In this document: positions 53,162-62,281 of the stretch, piece after piece | Layout of the letters: each line of letters starts with the position of its first letter | Position numbering within the stretch: the stretch's first letter is position 1 | DNA from: Variovorax soli NBRC 106424 | GTDB lineage: Bacteria; Pseudomonadota; Gammaproteobacteria; Burkholderiales; Burkholderiaceae_C | Direction: 5' to 3' | Assembly: GCF_001591385.1 (NCBI RefSeq) | Contig: NZ_BCUU01000010.1 | Coordinates: 1-64,000 of the forward strand | Length of the DNA stretch: 64,000 bases | Notes under the pieces: model-generated | Seen by the model: the letters and a program-made list of their open reading frames with translations, nothing else | The model's database searches: none | What the model was told of the DNA's origin: nothing | Translations under genes and position numbers: made by a program

Positions 53162-54634
53162 ATGACACCGACTCACCACGACCTGCTCATCCGCGGCGGC
53201 ACCGTCATCGACGGCACCCGTGCGCCCCGCTTCGACGCCGACATTGCGGTGCGGGGCGGCCGCATCTCGGCCATCGGCAACCTGGCCGGCCACAGCGCCG
53301 ACACCGTCATCGAGGCCCAGGGCCGCATCGTCGCGCCCGGCTTCATCGATTCGCACACGCATGACGACCAGGCCGTGCTCTCGCAGGCGGCCATGCCCTT
53401 CAAGGTGTCGCAGGGCGTGACCACGGTGGTGGCGGGCAACTGCGGCATCAGCGCCGCGCCGCTGCGCCCGGACATGGAACTGCCCATGCCGCTGAGCCTG
53501 ATCGACACGCCGGCCGAGGGCCGCTTCACCACCTTCCGCGCCTACCTCGACGCGCTGCGCGCGCAGCCCTCGTCCGTGAACGTGGCCGCCATGGTGGGCC
53601 ACTCCACGCTGCGCGCCGTCACCATGGGCTCGCTCGACCGGGAGGCCACGGCCGAGGAAATCGCGGCCATGCAGGCGCTGGTGGAAGAAGCCATGGAGGC
53701 CGGCGCCATCGGCCTGTCGACCGGCACCTTCTACCCGCCCGCCGTCAAGGCCACGACCGAGGAGATCATCGAGGTGGGCCGCCCGTTGACCGCGCGCCAG
53801 GCCCTCTACGTGACACACATGCGCGACGAGGCCGACCAGGTGATGCAGTCGCTGGACGAGACCTTCCGCATCGGCCGCGAACTGGACGTGCCGGTGGTGG
53901 TCTCGCACCACAAGGTGCAGAGCCCGCAGAACTTCGGCAAGTCGCAGGTCACGCTGCCGCACATCCGCGAGGCGATGAAGAAGCAGCGCATCTGCCTGGA
54001 CTGCTACCCCTACACCGCCGGCTCCACCATGATCCGCGCCGACCGCGGCATGCTCGACTGCCGCGTGCTCATTGCCGACAGCCAGCCGCACCCTGAGTGC
54101 GCGGGCCGCGACCTGGACGACATCGCGCGCGAATGGGGCGTGGACCGGGTCGAGGCGTCCCGCCGCCTGCAGCCGGGCAGCGCCATCTATTTCATGATGG
54201 ACGAGAAGGACGTGCAGCGGATCATGGCCTTCGAGGACACCATGATCGGCTCCGACGGCATTCCCTCGGGCGAGAAGCCGCACCCGCGCCTGTGGGGCAC
54301 CTTCCCGCGCGTGCTGGGGCACTACAGCCGCGACGTAGGCCTGTTCCCTCTGGAGACGGCGGTGTGGAAGATGACCGGCCTCACGGCGCGCAACTTCGGC
54401 CTGCACCAGCGCGGCACGCTGCAGCCCGGCCACCACGCCGACATCGTGGTGTTCGACGCGCAAACCATCCGCGACGCCGCCAGCTACGAAGACCCCAAGA
54501 AGCCCGCCGAGGGCATCGACGCCGTCATCGTCAACGGCGCCGTCACCTGGCAGCACGGCGCGCACACCGGCGCGCGCAGCGGCCAGGTCATCACCCGCCA
54601 ACCCACCACCAGCCACGAAAGCCGCAACACATGA
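53162..54634 (+). CDS. N-acyl-D-amino-acid deacylase (D-aminoacylase)
   Basis: A 490-residue metal-dependent amidohydrolase. The HxH motif is FIDSHTHDDQ (His65, His67), the metal-bridging Cys94 is in AGNCGIS, a metal His is in VTHMRDE (His219), another in VVSHHKV, and the catalytic Asp is in MIGSDG (Asp365). This is the ligand set of D-aminoacylase. It hydrolyses N-acyl-D-amino acids to a D-amino acid and a carboxylate. The gene ends with a 4-bp overlap with ridA. Its product would be a substrate for the flavoenzyme at the operon start. Confidence 0.9.
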   Translation: MTPTHHDLLIRGGTVIDGTRAPRFDADIAVRGGRISAIGNLAGHSADTVIEAQGRIVAPGFIDSHTHDDQAVLSQAAMPFKVSQGVTTVVAGNCGISAAPLRPDMELPMPLSLIDTPAEGRFTTFRAYLDALRAQPSSVNVAAMVGHSTLRAVTMGSLDREATAEEIAAMQALVEEAMEAGAIGLSTGTFYPPAVKATTEEIIEVGRPLTARQALYVTHMRDEADQVMQSLDETFRIGRELDVPVVVSHHKVQSPQNFGKSQVTLPHIREAMKKQRICLDCYPYTAGSTMIRADRGMLDCRVLIADSQPHPECAGRDLDDIAREWGVDRVEASRRLQPGSAIYFMMDEKDVQRIMAFEDTMIGSDGIPSGEKPHPRLWGTFPRVLGHYSRDVGLFPLETAVWKMTGLTARNFGLHQRGTLQPGHHADIVVFDAQTIRDAASYEDPKKPAEGIDAVIVNGAVTWQHGAHTGARSGQVITRQPTTSHESRNT

Positions 54635-55008
54635 GCAGCAGCCCCACCATCGAACGCATCCCTTCTCCCCTGCCCGTCCCCTTCTCGAAGGCGGTCCGCG
54701 CGGGCGGCTTCCTCTTCCTGTCCGGCGTGCTGGCCATGGACGCGAAGGGCGGCATCATCGAGGGCGACGTGCAGGTCCAGACCCGCGCCGTGCTCGAGCG
54801 CATCGCGCTGAGCCTGAAGGAGTGCAACAGCAGCATGGCCCGCGTGGTGCGCGCCACCATCTGGCTGGCGGACCTGGCCGACTTCGCGGCCTTCAACGAG
54901 GAATACGCCAAGCACTTTCCCGAGGGCCTGCCGTCGCGCTCGTGCGTGCAGGCCGTGCTCTACAAGGGCGCCAAGGTGGAGATCGAGGTGCAGGCGCTGG
55001 ACAGCTGA
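54631..55008 (+). CDS. RidA family reactive intermediate deaminase
   Basis: A 125-residue RidA/YjgF family protein: PFSKAVRAGGFLFLSGVLAMD at the N-terminus and PSRSCVQAVLYKGAKVEIEVQAL at the C-terminus, where the Arg of SRS is the active-site residue in RidA. It hydrolyses 2-imino or enamine acids to keto acids and ammonia, protecting PLP enzymes. Last gene of the operon, overlapping the deacylase stop by 4 bp. It is followed by a GC-rich repeat hairpin and then the convergent htrA-like gene. Confidence 0.9.
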   Translation: MSSSPTIERIPSPLPVPFSKAVRAGGFLFLSGVLAMDAKGGIIEGDVQVQTRAVLERIALSLKECNSSMARVVRATIWLADLADFAAFNEEYAKHFPEGLPSRSCVQAVLYKGAKVEIEVQALDS

Positions 55009-55016
55009 GGCGGCCG

Positions 55017-55058
55017 CCCTCACCGCAGCCCTCTCCCGCAGGCGGGAGAGGGAGCCAG
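55017..55058. repeat. GC-rich repeat element with hairpin, intergenic copy
   Basis: It contains an 11-bp perfect stem CCCTCTCCCGC (55029-55039) / GCGGGAGAGGG (55042-55052) and is flanked by CCCTCACCGCAG and AGCC. It belongs to the family of short CCCTCnCCC repeats common in Comamonadaceae genomes; a diverged copy lies inside purL at 59397-59438. It may also act as a weak terminator for the two convergent genes. Confidence 0.75.
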
Positions 55059-55062
55059 GCAG

Positions 55063-56203
55063 TCACCGGCGCTTGTTCGTGGGCGCCAGCCGCCGGCCCA
55101 GTTCAGCCTCCAGGGCCATGGTCTCGCCCTGGCGGATCACCTTGTATTCGGCCTGGCTGCCCGGCGCCAGCATCGCCGTCTCGTTGATGAGCGCGGTGGC
55201 ATCGGCAATGCGCTTGCCGTTGAGCGCGACGACGGTATCGCCCACGCGCAGGCCGGCCTTCTCGCCCGGGCTGCCGCGCTCGATCTTCTTGATCACGGCG
55301 CCGCCGGATGCACCAGGCATCGCCGATGCCGACATCGCTCGCGCTCACGCCGAGCCAGCCCCGGTCGACGCGGCCATGCGTAATGATCTGGTCCATCACC
55401 TTGCGCGCCAGGCTCACCGGAATCGCGAAGCCGATGCCCTGGAAGCCGCCGCTTTCCGAGTAGATGGCGGAGTTGATGCCGACCAGGTTGCCGTCGATGT
55501 CCACCAAAGCGCCGCCCGAGTTGCCGGGGTTGATGGGCGCATCGGTCTGGATGAAATTCTCGAAGGTGTTGATGCCCAGCCGGTTGCGGCCGGTGGCGCT
55601 GACGATGCCGTGCGTAACGGTCTGCCCCACCTCGAACGGGTCGCCCACGGCCAGCACGATGTCGCCCACCTGCACCGAATCCGCATCCGCGAACGTGATC
55701 GGCTGCAGATCCGTCGCCTCCACCTTCAGCACCGCCAGGTCGGTCTCCGGGTCGCGGCCGAGCAGCTTGGCATCAACCACCTTGCCGCTGGGCAGCGTGA
55801 CGGCGAATTCGTTCGCGCCGTCAACCACATGGTCGTTGGTCAGGATGTAGCCCTTGGCCGCGACGATCACGCCGGAGCCCAGGCTCAGCGAATCCTGCGC
55901 GCGCCGGCCGCGCCGCTTGGGTGCGCTGCGCGAGTAGACGGTGACCACCGAGGCTGCCGCCTTGCGCGCCGCCGCGCGATAGCCCGCGTCGCGCCGCCCC
56001 AGCAGCGCGCTGGCCAGCGACGCGCTGCTGCCGCTCGTCTCATGAACGGTGACGACCTCGCGGCGGGCAGCAGGCGCAGACTGCGGCGATTGCGGCGCGG
56101 CAGGGCCGAAGGCGCGCCAGGCGACGAGAAGGCCGGCACCGATGGCCACGGCCTGGGCGAACAGCATCCACAGGCGATGCCAGGGGATCGAATGGACTTT
56201 CAT
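55063..56203 (-). pseudogene. HtrA/DegS-like serine protease, frameshifted before the PDZ domain
   Basis: A trypsin-like periplasmic protease of the HtrA family. The N-terminal hydrophobic anchor (about 10-26) and the whole protease domain are intact: His in TNDHVVDG, Asp in DPETDLAVLKV, Ser in NPGNSGGALVD. The first frame runs through RGWLGVSASDVGIGD, then continues out of phase to a stop at 55103. The PDZ domain (SGGAVIKKIERGSPGEKAGL, ending LAPTNKRR) is in the other frame and ends at 55063. The net +1 shift lies at about 55315-55340. A sequencing error or a recent mutation could explain it. The start at 56203 is chosen over a longer frame overlapping DODA. Confidence 0.85.
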
Positions 56204-56246
56204 GAACGACGAAAGATGCCCGGGTGCTGCGGGCCTGGCAGAAAAC

Positions 56247-57194
56247 TCAGCTCCAGATGACCGAGCGCATCGAGATCGACGCGGCCTGAAAGTCGGCGTT
56301 GAAGAACTTCGGCGCATCGCGCGCCGGGTCCACCGCGCCGGCCGCATACAAGAGCGGCAGGTAGTGGTCGTAGGTGGGATGCGCCTGCACCGCCACCTGG
56401 CCGAGCTTCTGGAACGAGGGCAGCGCCGCCAGCTCGCCCTTGGCGATCTGCTCGCCCACCACCTTGTCGAATTCGATCGCCCAGTCGTAGGCCTGGCCCG
56501 GCTTGGCGTCGAATCGGATGGCGCGCAGGTTGTGCACGATGTTGCCGCTGCCCACGATGAGCACGCCGCGCTCGCGCAACTCGCGCAGCTGCTGGCCCAG
56601 CATGTAGTGCTCGGCCGGCGAGCGGCTGTAGTCCATGCTCAGTTGCACGACAGGGATATCGGCCTTGGGGAACATGGGCTTGAGGACCGACCACGTACCG
56701 TGGTCCAGGCCCCATTCGGCCTTGTCCAGGCCCAGCGCCGCGCCGCTGCCCGGCTGGCGCACCGCCTGGCCGATTTCTTCAACGGCACGGGGGGCGCCCG
56801 GCGCCGGGTACTGCTGGTCGAACAGCTCCTGCGGAAAGCCGCCGAAGTCGTGAATCGTCTTGGGCTTGTCCATGGCCGTGAGCCACCAGCCGCCGCGCGT
56901 GAGCCAGTGCGCCGAGATGCACAGAATGAGCTGCGGCTGCGCCCACTTGCGGCCGAACTCCGTGCCCAGCGCCTGCCAGCTGCGGCGGTAGGCGTTGTCC
57001 TCGATGGCATTCATCGGGCTGCCATGGCCCAGGAAAAGCACCGGCAGGCGGGGCGAGCGCTTCAGGTGCTTGAAGGCGAAGGCGTCGGGCGACGCGGCTT
57101 CGGTGGTGGTCGACATCGTGAGAACTCCAGTGGCCATCAAGGCGCCGGCCGCGAGGATGTCACGCCGGCGCCTTCCCTGCCCGTGCAGGGGCAT
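56247..57194 (-). CDS. 4,5-DOPA dioxygenase extradiol-type (class III ring-cleavage/DODA) protein
   Basis: A 315-residue LigB/DODA superfamily protein. Candidate metal His are in LFLGHGSPMNAI, CISAHWLTRGG, SGNIVHNL and HPTYDHYLPLLYAAGA. Family members cleave catechol-like rings or act on unknown substrates (YgiD type). The N-terminus carries a twin-arginine-like stretch, GRRRRDILAAGALMATGVL, which suggests Tat export, followed by STTTEAASPDA. The start at 57194 overlaps the purL stop by one base (TGATG), so it is read after purL. If the start at the later Met (STTTEAAS) is used, it would be cytosolic. Confidence 0.85.
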   Translation of the reverse strand: MPLHGQGRRRRDILAAGALMATGVLTMSTTTEAASPDAFAFKHLKRSPRLPVLFLGHGSPMNAIEDNAYRRSWQALGTEFGRKWAQPQLILCISAHWLTRGGWWLTAMDKPKTIHDFGGFPQELFDQQYPAPGAPRAVEEIGQAVRQPGSGAALGLDKAEWGLDHGTWSVLKPMFPKADIPVVQLSMDYSRSPAEHYMLGQQLRELRERGVLIVGSGNIVHNLRAIRFDAKPGQAYDWAIEFDKVVGEQIAKGELAALPSFQKLGQVAVQAHPTYDHYLPLLYAAGAVDPARDAPKFFNADFQAASISMRSVIWS

Positions 57195-60100
57195 CAGGCC
57201 GTCCATTTGCGGGCGTTGCGCCAGATCTGCATCCAGGGGCTCAACGCGCTCCTGTCGCCCGAGGTCCAGCTCATCTGGATGTTGCGGAACACGCGCTCGG
57301 GGTGCGGCATCAACGCGGTGAAGCGGCCGTCGGCGGTGGTCACCGAGGTCAGGCCGCCGGCGCTGCCGTTCGGGTTGAAGGGATAGCGCTCGGTGGCCTG
57401 GCCCAGGTTGTCGACATAGCGCATGGCCGCGATGGCCTTGCTGGCGTCGCCGCGGTGCTTGAAGTTGGCATAGCCCTCGCCGTGCGCCACCGCGATGGGC
57501 AGGCGCGCGCCGGCCATGCCGGTGAAGAAGATGCTGGGCGAATCGAGCACTTCCACCATCGACAGGCGGGCCTCGAAGCGCTCGCTCTGGTTGGTGGTGA
57601 AGCGCGGCCAGTCCTGCGCGCCGGGAATGATGTCGGCCAGCTCGGCGAACATCTGGCAGCCGTTGCACACGCCCAGGCCGAAGGTGTCGGTGCGGCCGAA
57701 GAAGGCCTTGAACTGGTCCGCCAGGCGCGGGTTGAAGGTGATGCTGCGCGCCCAGCCGATGCCCGCGCCCAGCGTGTCGCCGTAGCTGAAGCCGCCGCAG
57801 GCCACCACGCCCTTGAACTGGGCGAGGTCGGCGCGGCCGGCCTGCAGGTCGGTCATGTGCACGTCGAAGGCGTCGAAGCCGGCCTCGGTGAAGGCGTAGG
57901 CCATTTCCACATGCGAGTTCACCCCCTGCTCGCGCAGGATCGCCACCTTGGGCCGGCTGCCGCCGATAACGGCCGGGGCGGCCAGCGCCGCCTTGAGGGA
58001 CTCGGGCAGGAAGACGTGCATGCCCGGGTCGGACGGATCGCCGGCGGCGGCATGCTCCTGGTCGGCACAGGCCGGGTTGTCGCGGTCGATGTTGATCTTC
58101 CAGCTGACCGAATCCCACACCTGGTGCAGGTCGTGCAGGCTGGCGCTGAACACCGACTTGGCGTCGCGCCAGATCTCCAGGCGGCCCTTGCCGGCGTCGA
58201 TGATGGAGCTCTCGGGGCGGGTCTTGCCCACGAAATGGCTGCAGGCCGACAGGCCGTGCGCGCGCAGGGTCTGCATGACCTCGTTGCGCTGGTCGGTGCG
58301 CACCTGCAGCAGCAGGCCCAGTTCCTCGTTGAACAGCGCCTTGAGCGTCAGCTCCTCGCGGCGGGCGCTGACCTGGGTGGCCCAGTTCTTGGCATCGCCG
58401 TACTCGGCGCGGCTGTCGCTGATGCCGTCGCCTTCGGTGACCAGCATGTCCACGTTCAGCGCCAGGCCAACATGCCCGGCAAAGGCCATCTCGCAGGCCG
58501 CGGCGAACAGGCCGCCGTCGGATCGGTCGTGCATGGCCAGGATGCGCTTGCCGGCGCGCAGTTCGGTCACGGCATCCACCAGGCGCACCAGGTCCTGCGG
58601 ATCGTCCAGGTCGGGCACCGCGTCGCCGCCCTGCCCCAGCGTCTGCGCCAGGATGCTGCCAGCCATGCGCATCTTGCCGCGGCCCAGGTCGATCAGCACC
58701 AGGGTGGTGTCGGCCTCTTGCGCGTCGAGCTGCGGCGTGAGCGTGCCGCGCACATCGTCGACCGAGGCGAAGGCGCTCACGATCAGGCTCACCGGCGAGG
58801 TGACGCGCTTATCCTGCTCGCCGTCACGCCACTGCGTGCGCATGGACAGCGAATCCTTGCCCACCGGAATGGAGATGCCCAGCGCCGGGCACAGTTCCAG
58901 GCCCACGGCCTTGACGGTTTCATACAGCGCAGCGTCTTCGCCCGGTTCGCCGCAGGCGGCCATCCAGTTGGCCGAGAGCTTGACGCGCGGCAGCTCGATG
59001 GGCGCCGACAGCAGGTTGGTGATGGCCTCGGCCACCGCCATGCGGCCCGAAGCGGGCGCGTCGTAGGCGGCCAGCGGGGTGCGCTCGCCCATGCTCATCG
59101 CCTCGCCGGCAAAGCCGGCATAGTCGGCCAGCGTGACGGCGCAATCGGCCACCGGCACCTGCCAGGGGCCCACCATCTGGTCGCGATGGCTCAGGCCCCC
59201 CACCGTGCGGTCGCCGATGGTGATGAGGAATCGCTTGGAAGCCACCGTGGGGTGCGACAGCACCGCGATGGCCGACTTGGTGAGGTCCACCCCGGTGAGC
59301 TCCAGCGGCTTGAAGCTGCGCGGCACCGACTTCACGTCGCGGTGCATCTTGGGCGGCTTGCCCAGCAGCACGTCCATGGGCATGTGGACCGCTTCGTCTT
59401 CGCTCCCTCCCCCGCTGGGGGAGGGTTGGGGAAGGGGCAAGACACCGTCGCCGACCACCAGCTCACGCTCTTCGGTCGCCACGCCCACCACCGAGAAGGG
59501 GCAGCGCTCGCGCTCGCAGAAGGCCTGGAACATCGGCAGCGACTCCGGCGCGATGGCCAGCACGTAGCGCTCCTGGCTCTCGTTGCACCAGATTTCCTTG
59601 GGCGCCATGCCCGACTCTTCCAGCGGCACGGCCGACAGGTCGAAGCGCGCGCCGCGGCCCGCGTCGTTGGTCAGCTCGGGGAAGGCGTTGGACAAACCGC
59701 CCGCGCCCACGTCGTGGATCGCCAGGATCGGGTTCTTCTCGCCCTGCAGCCAGCAGTGGTTGATGACCTCCTGCGCACGGCGCTCGATCTCGGGGTTGCC
59801 GCGCTGGACCGAGTCGAAGTCGAGCTCGGCCGCATTGGCGCCGGTGGCCATCGAGCTGGCGGCGCTGCCGCCCATGCCAATGCGCATGCCCGGGCCGCCC
59901 AGCTGGATGAGCAGCGCGCCGGCCGGAAACTGGATCTTTTGGGTCTGGCTGGCATCGATCTGCCCCAGGCCGCCCGCGATCATGATCGGCTTGTGGTAGC
60001 CGCGCTGCACGGTGTCGACGTCGCTGGCCACCGCCTGCTCGTACTCGCGAAAATAGCCCAGCAGGTTGGGCCGGCCGAATTCGTTGTTGAAGGCCGCGCC

Positions 60101-61297
60101 GCCCAGCGGGCCCTCGGTCATGATCTGCAGCGGGCTGGCGATGTGCTCGGGCTTGCCGTAGCTGCCTTCTTCCGGCCACAGCTTGGAAACAGTGAAGCCG
60201 GTGAGGCCCGCCTTGGGGCGCGAGCCGCGGCCGGTGGCGCCTTCGTCGCGGATCTCGCCGCCGGCGCCGGTGGAAGCACCCGGGAAGGGCGAAATCGCCG
60301 TCGGGTGGTTGTGCGTTTCCACCTTCATCAGCACATGGTGCTGCGCCTGGCTCTTGGCGTATTCGGGCGCCGGGGCGCCGGCCTCCATGCGCGCCGCAAA
60401 GCGCTCCACCGCATGGCCTTCCATGATGGAGGCGTTGTCGGCATAGGCCACCACCGTGTGCTGCGGGTTCGTCTTCTCGGTGTGGCGGATCATCGAGAAC
60501 AGGCTCTGCGGCTGCTTTTGCCCGTCGATGGTGAAGTCGGCGTTGAAGATCTTGTGGCGGCAGTGCTCGCTGTTGGCCTGCGCGAACATCATCAGCTCGA
60601 CGTCGGTGGGGTTGCGGCCCAGCCTGGTGAAGGCGTCCACCAGGTAGTCGATCTCGTCCTCGGCCAGGGCCAGGCCGAAGGTCTTGTTGGCTTCCACCAG
60701 CGCCTTCCTCCCCTGTCCGGGGCCACCGCCGGCCACGTCCACATGGGCCATGGGGGTGGCGGGCAGCTCGGCGAACAGCGCCTGCGCCTGGTCGAGCGAG
60801 GCCAGCACCGATTCGGTCATGCGGTCGTGCAGCAGCGCGGCCACGGCGGCGCGCTGCTCGTCGGACAGCGCCGGCGCCTTGCCGATCAGCGGGGCCTTCA
60901 GGCCGATGTGGAATTCGGTGACCCGCTCGATGCGGCGAACGGCCAGGCCGCAGTTGTGGGCGATGTCGGTGGCCTTGGAGGCCCAGGGCGACACCGTGCC
61001 CAGGCGCGGCGCCACCACGATGGCGGCGTGGCCGGCACCCGGCTCGGTGAAAGGTTCGCCGTAGTTCAGCAGCGCGGCGAACTGGGCCTGCTGCGCGTCG
61101 GAAAGCGCCGCATCGGTGGCCACCAGGTGCACGAAGCGGGCGCTCAGCGAGGTGATGCGGGGTTCGACGGCCTGCAGCCGGGGCAGCAGCTGGCGGGCGC
61201 GGAAGTCGCTCAGGGCGCTGGCGCCGGTGAAGCGCGTCACGCAATAGGCAGCATGGGGGGCGGTGTGGGGCCGGTTGGTGGTCACGGGCAGCGTCAC
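57194..61297 (-). CDS. purL: Phosphoribosylformylglycinamidine synthase PurL (large type)
   Basis: A single-chain FGAR amidotransferase of about 1367 residues, making FGAM in purine synthesis. An N-terminal PurS-like part is followed by two AIRS/PurM-like halves ([58 protein letters not shown]). The C-terminal glutaminase domain has nucleophile Cys in [11 protein letters not shown] and His/Glu in [10 protein letters not shown]. The start is GTG; 61297 is chosen, with a second GTG at 61285. No ATG fits. Codons 617-636 hold a repeat element (see 59397). Divergent from map. Confidence 0.95.
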   Translation of the reverse strand: MTLPVTTNRPHTAPHAAYCVTRFTGASALSDFRARQLLPRLQAVEPRITSLSARFVHLVATDAALSDAQQAQFAALLNYGEPFTEPGAGHAAIVVAPRLGTVSPWASKATDIAHNCGLAVRRIERVTEFHIGLKAPLIGKAPALSDEQRAAVAALLHDRMTESVLASLDQAQALFAELPATPMAHVDVAGGGPGQGRKALVEANKTFGLALAEDEIDYLVDAFTRLGRNPTDVELMMFAQANSEHCRHKIFNADFTIDGQKQPQSLFSMIRHTEKTNPQHTVVAYADNASIMEGHAVERFAARMEAGAPAPEYAKSQAQHHVLMKVETHNHPTAISPFPGASTGAGGEIRDEGATGRGSRPKAGLTGFTVSKLWPEEGSYGKPEHIASPLQIMTEGPLGGAAFNNEFGRPNLLGYFREYEQAVASDVDTVQRGYHKPIMIAGGLGQIDASQTQKIQFPAGALLIQLGGPGMRIGMGGSAASSMATGANAAELDFDSVQRGNPEIERRAQEVINHCWLQGEKNPILAIHDVGAGGLSNAFPELTNDAGRGARFDLSAVPLEESGMAPKEIWCNESQERYVLAIAPESLPMFQAFCERERCPFSVVGVATEERELVVGDGVLPLPQPSPSGGGSEDEAVHMPMDVLLGKPPKMHRDVKSVPRSFKPLELTGVDLTKSAIAVLSHPTVASKRFLITIGDRTVGGLSHRDQMVGPWQVPVADCAVTLADYAGFAGEAMSMGERTPLAAYDAPASGRMAVAEAITNLLSAPIELPRVKLSANWMAACGEPGEDAALYETVKAVGLELCPALGISIPVGKDSLSMRTQWRDGEQDKRVTSPVSLIVSAFASVDDVRGTLTPQLDAQEADTTLVLIDLGRGKMRMAGSILAQTLGQGGDAVPDLDDPQDLVRLVDAVTELRAGKRILAMHDRSDGGLFAAACEMAFAGHVGLALNVDMLVTEGDGISDSRAEYGDAKNWATQVSARREELTLKALFNEELGLLLQVRTDQRNEVMQTLRAHGLSACSHFVGKTRPESSIIDAGKGRLEIWRDAKSVFSASLHDLHQVWDSVSWKINIDRDNPACADQEHAAAGDPSDPGMHVFLPESLKAALAAPAVIGGSRPKVAILREQGVNSHVEMAYAFTEAGFDAFDVHMTDLQAGRADLAQFKGVVACGGFSYGDTLGAGIGWARSITFNPRLADQFKAFFGRTDTFGLGVCNGCQMFAELADIIPGAQDWPRFTTNQSERFEARLSMVEVLDSPSIFFTGMAGARLPIAVAHGEGYANFKHRGDASKAIAAMRYVDNLGQATERYPFNPNGSAGGLTSVTTADGRFTALMPHPERVFRNIQMSWTSGDRSALSPWMQIWRNARKWTA
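59397..59438. repeat. GC-rich repeat element inserted in frame in purL
   Basis: A perfect 9-bp palindrome CCCTCCCCC (59405-59413) / GGGGGAGGG (59417-59425) with GTTGGGGAAGGGGC next to it. Read on the purL strand it encodes [20 protein letters not shown], a stretch absent from E. coli PurL, where VTEE-type sequence leads to [12 protein letters not shown]. Its sequence resembles the intergenic repeat at 55017-55058. Confidence 0.75.
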
Positions 61298-61408
61298 TGT
61301 CGTTGGAAGGGCCTGGCGGCCTGGATTGAAGGGCGAGGGCTTCTCTCGTTGGGCGGCCGCTGACTGGGGCCATCCCGTGGAAACCCTGAATTTTAGCTGG
61401 GCGAATGG

Positions 61409-61414
61409 GATAAT
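61409..61414 (+). promoter_or_regulatory. Candidate -10 box (GATAAT) giving a leaderless map transcript
   Basis: GATAAT ends 6 bases before the map ATG at 61421, so transcription would start at the A of the ATG. No Shine-Dalgarno is visible in TGCGGC. A weak CTGAAT lies 17 bp upstream (61386-61391). Confidence 0.5.
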
Positions 61415-61420
61415 TGCGGC

Positions 61421-62248
61421 ATGAGCATCACCTACAAAGACGCCGAAGGCGTGGCCGGCATGCGCGTGGCCTGCCGCCTTGCTTCCGAGGTCCTGGACTA
61501 CCTCACCCCCCATGTGAAGCCCGGCGTCACCACCAACGAACTCGACAAGCTCGCGCACGACTACATCACCCAGGTTCAGGGCGCCATTCCGGCACCGCTG
61601 AACTACATGGGCGGTGGCTCGGTGCCCTACCCCAAGTCGATCTGCACCTCGGTCAACCACGTGGTCTGCCACGGCATCCCGAACGACAAGGCGCTGAAGA
61701 AGGGCGACATCGTCAACCTCGACATCACCGTCATCAAGGACGGCTGGCACGGCGACACCAGCCGCATGTTCATCGTGGGCGAGGGCTCCATCGCGGCCAA
61801 GCGGCTGGTGGCCTTCACCTACGACGCCATGTGGCACGGCATCATGAAGGTCAAGCCGGGCGCACGGCTGGGCGACATCGGCTTTGCCATCCAGCGCTTT
61901 GCCGAGAGCAACGGCTTCTCGGTGGTGCGCGAGTTCTGCGGCCACGGCATCGGCCGTGGCTTTCATGAAGAGCCGCAGGTGCTGCACTACGGCAAGCCCG
62001 GCACGCTGGAAGAGCTCAAGCCGGGCATGACCTTCACCATCGAGCCCATGATCAACGCGGGCAAGCGCGACATCAAGGAGTTCGGCAACGACGGCTGGAC
62101 CATCGTCACGCGCGACCATTCGCTGTCGGCGCAGTGGGAACACACGGTGCTGGTCACCGAAACGGGCTACGAGGTGCTGACCCTGTCGGCCGGCAGCCCG
62201 CCGCCGCCCGCCTTCGTGACGAACACCCCCGTTCCCGCCACCGCCTGA
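61421..62248 (+). CDS. map: Type I methionine aminopeptidase
   Basis: A 275-residue type I methionine aminopeptidase that removes N-terminal Met from nascent proteins. Metal ligands are Asp in [19 protein letters not shown], His in [14 protein letters not shown], Glu in [10 protein letters not shown] and Glu in [10 protein letters not shown]. The C-terminal 20 residues ([10 protein letters not shown]) are an extra Pro-rich tail. Start at 61421 by family alignment; upstream promoter layout suggests a leaderless mRNA. It is 33 bp before glnD. Confidence 0.96.
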   Translation: MSITYKDAEGVAGMRVACRLASEVLDYLTPHVKPGVTTNELDKLAHDYITQVQGAIPAPLNYMGGGSVPYPKSICTSVNHVVCHGIPNDKALKKGDIVNLDITVIKDGWHGDTSRMFIVGEGSIAAKRLVAFTYDAMWHGIMKVKPGARLGDIGFAIQRFAESNGFSVVREFCGHGIGRGFHEEPQVLHYGKPGTLEELKPGMTFTIEPMINAGKRDIKEFGNDGWTIVTRDHSLSAQWEHTVLVTETGYEVLTLSAGSPPPPAFVTNTPVPATA

Positions 62249-62281
62249 GGCGCCACGCGCGCCGGCCCGGAAACAGCAGAC

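Noticed and set aside
55029..55052. Hairpin read only as a terminator
   Set aside because: It has no T tract on either strand and matches a dispersed GC-rich repeat family, so it is listed as a repeat; weak termination remains possible.
57302..61363. 1353-codon open frame on the plus strand opposite purL
   Set aside because: It is antisense to purL, which has full family motifs. The translation is His/Ala/Gly/Arg-rich without any domain, as expected from high-GC codon shadows.
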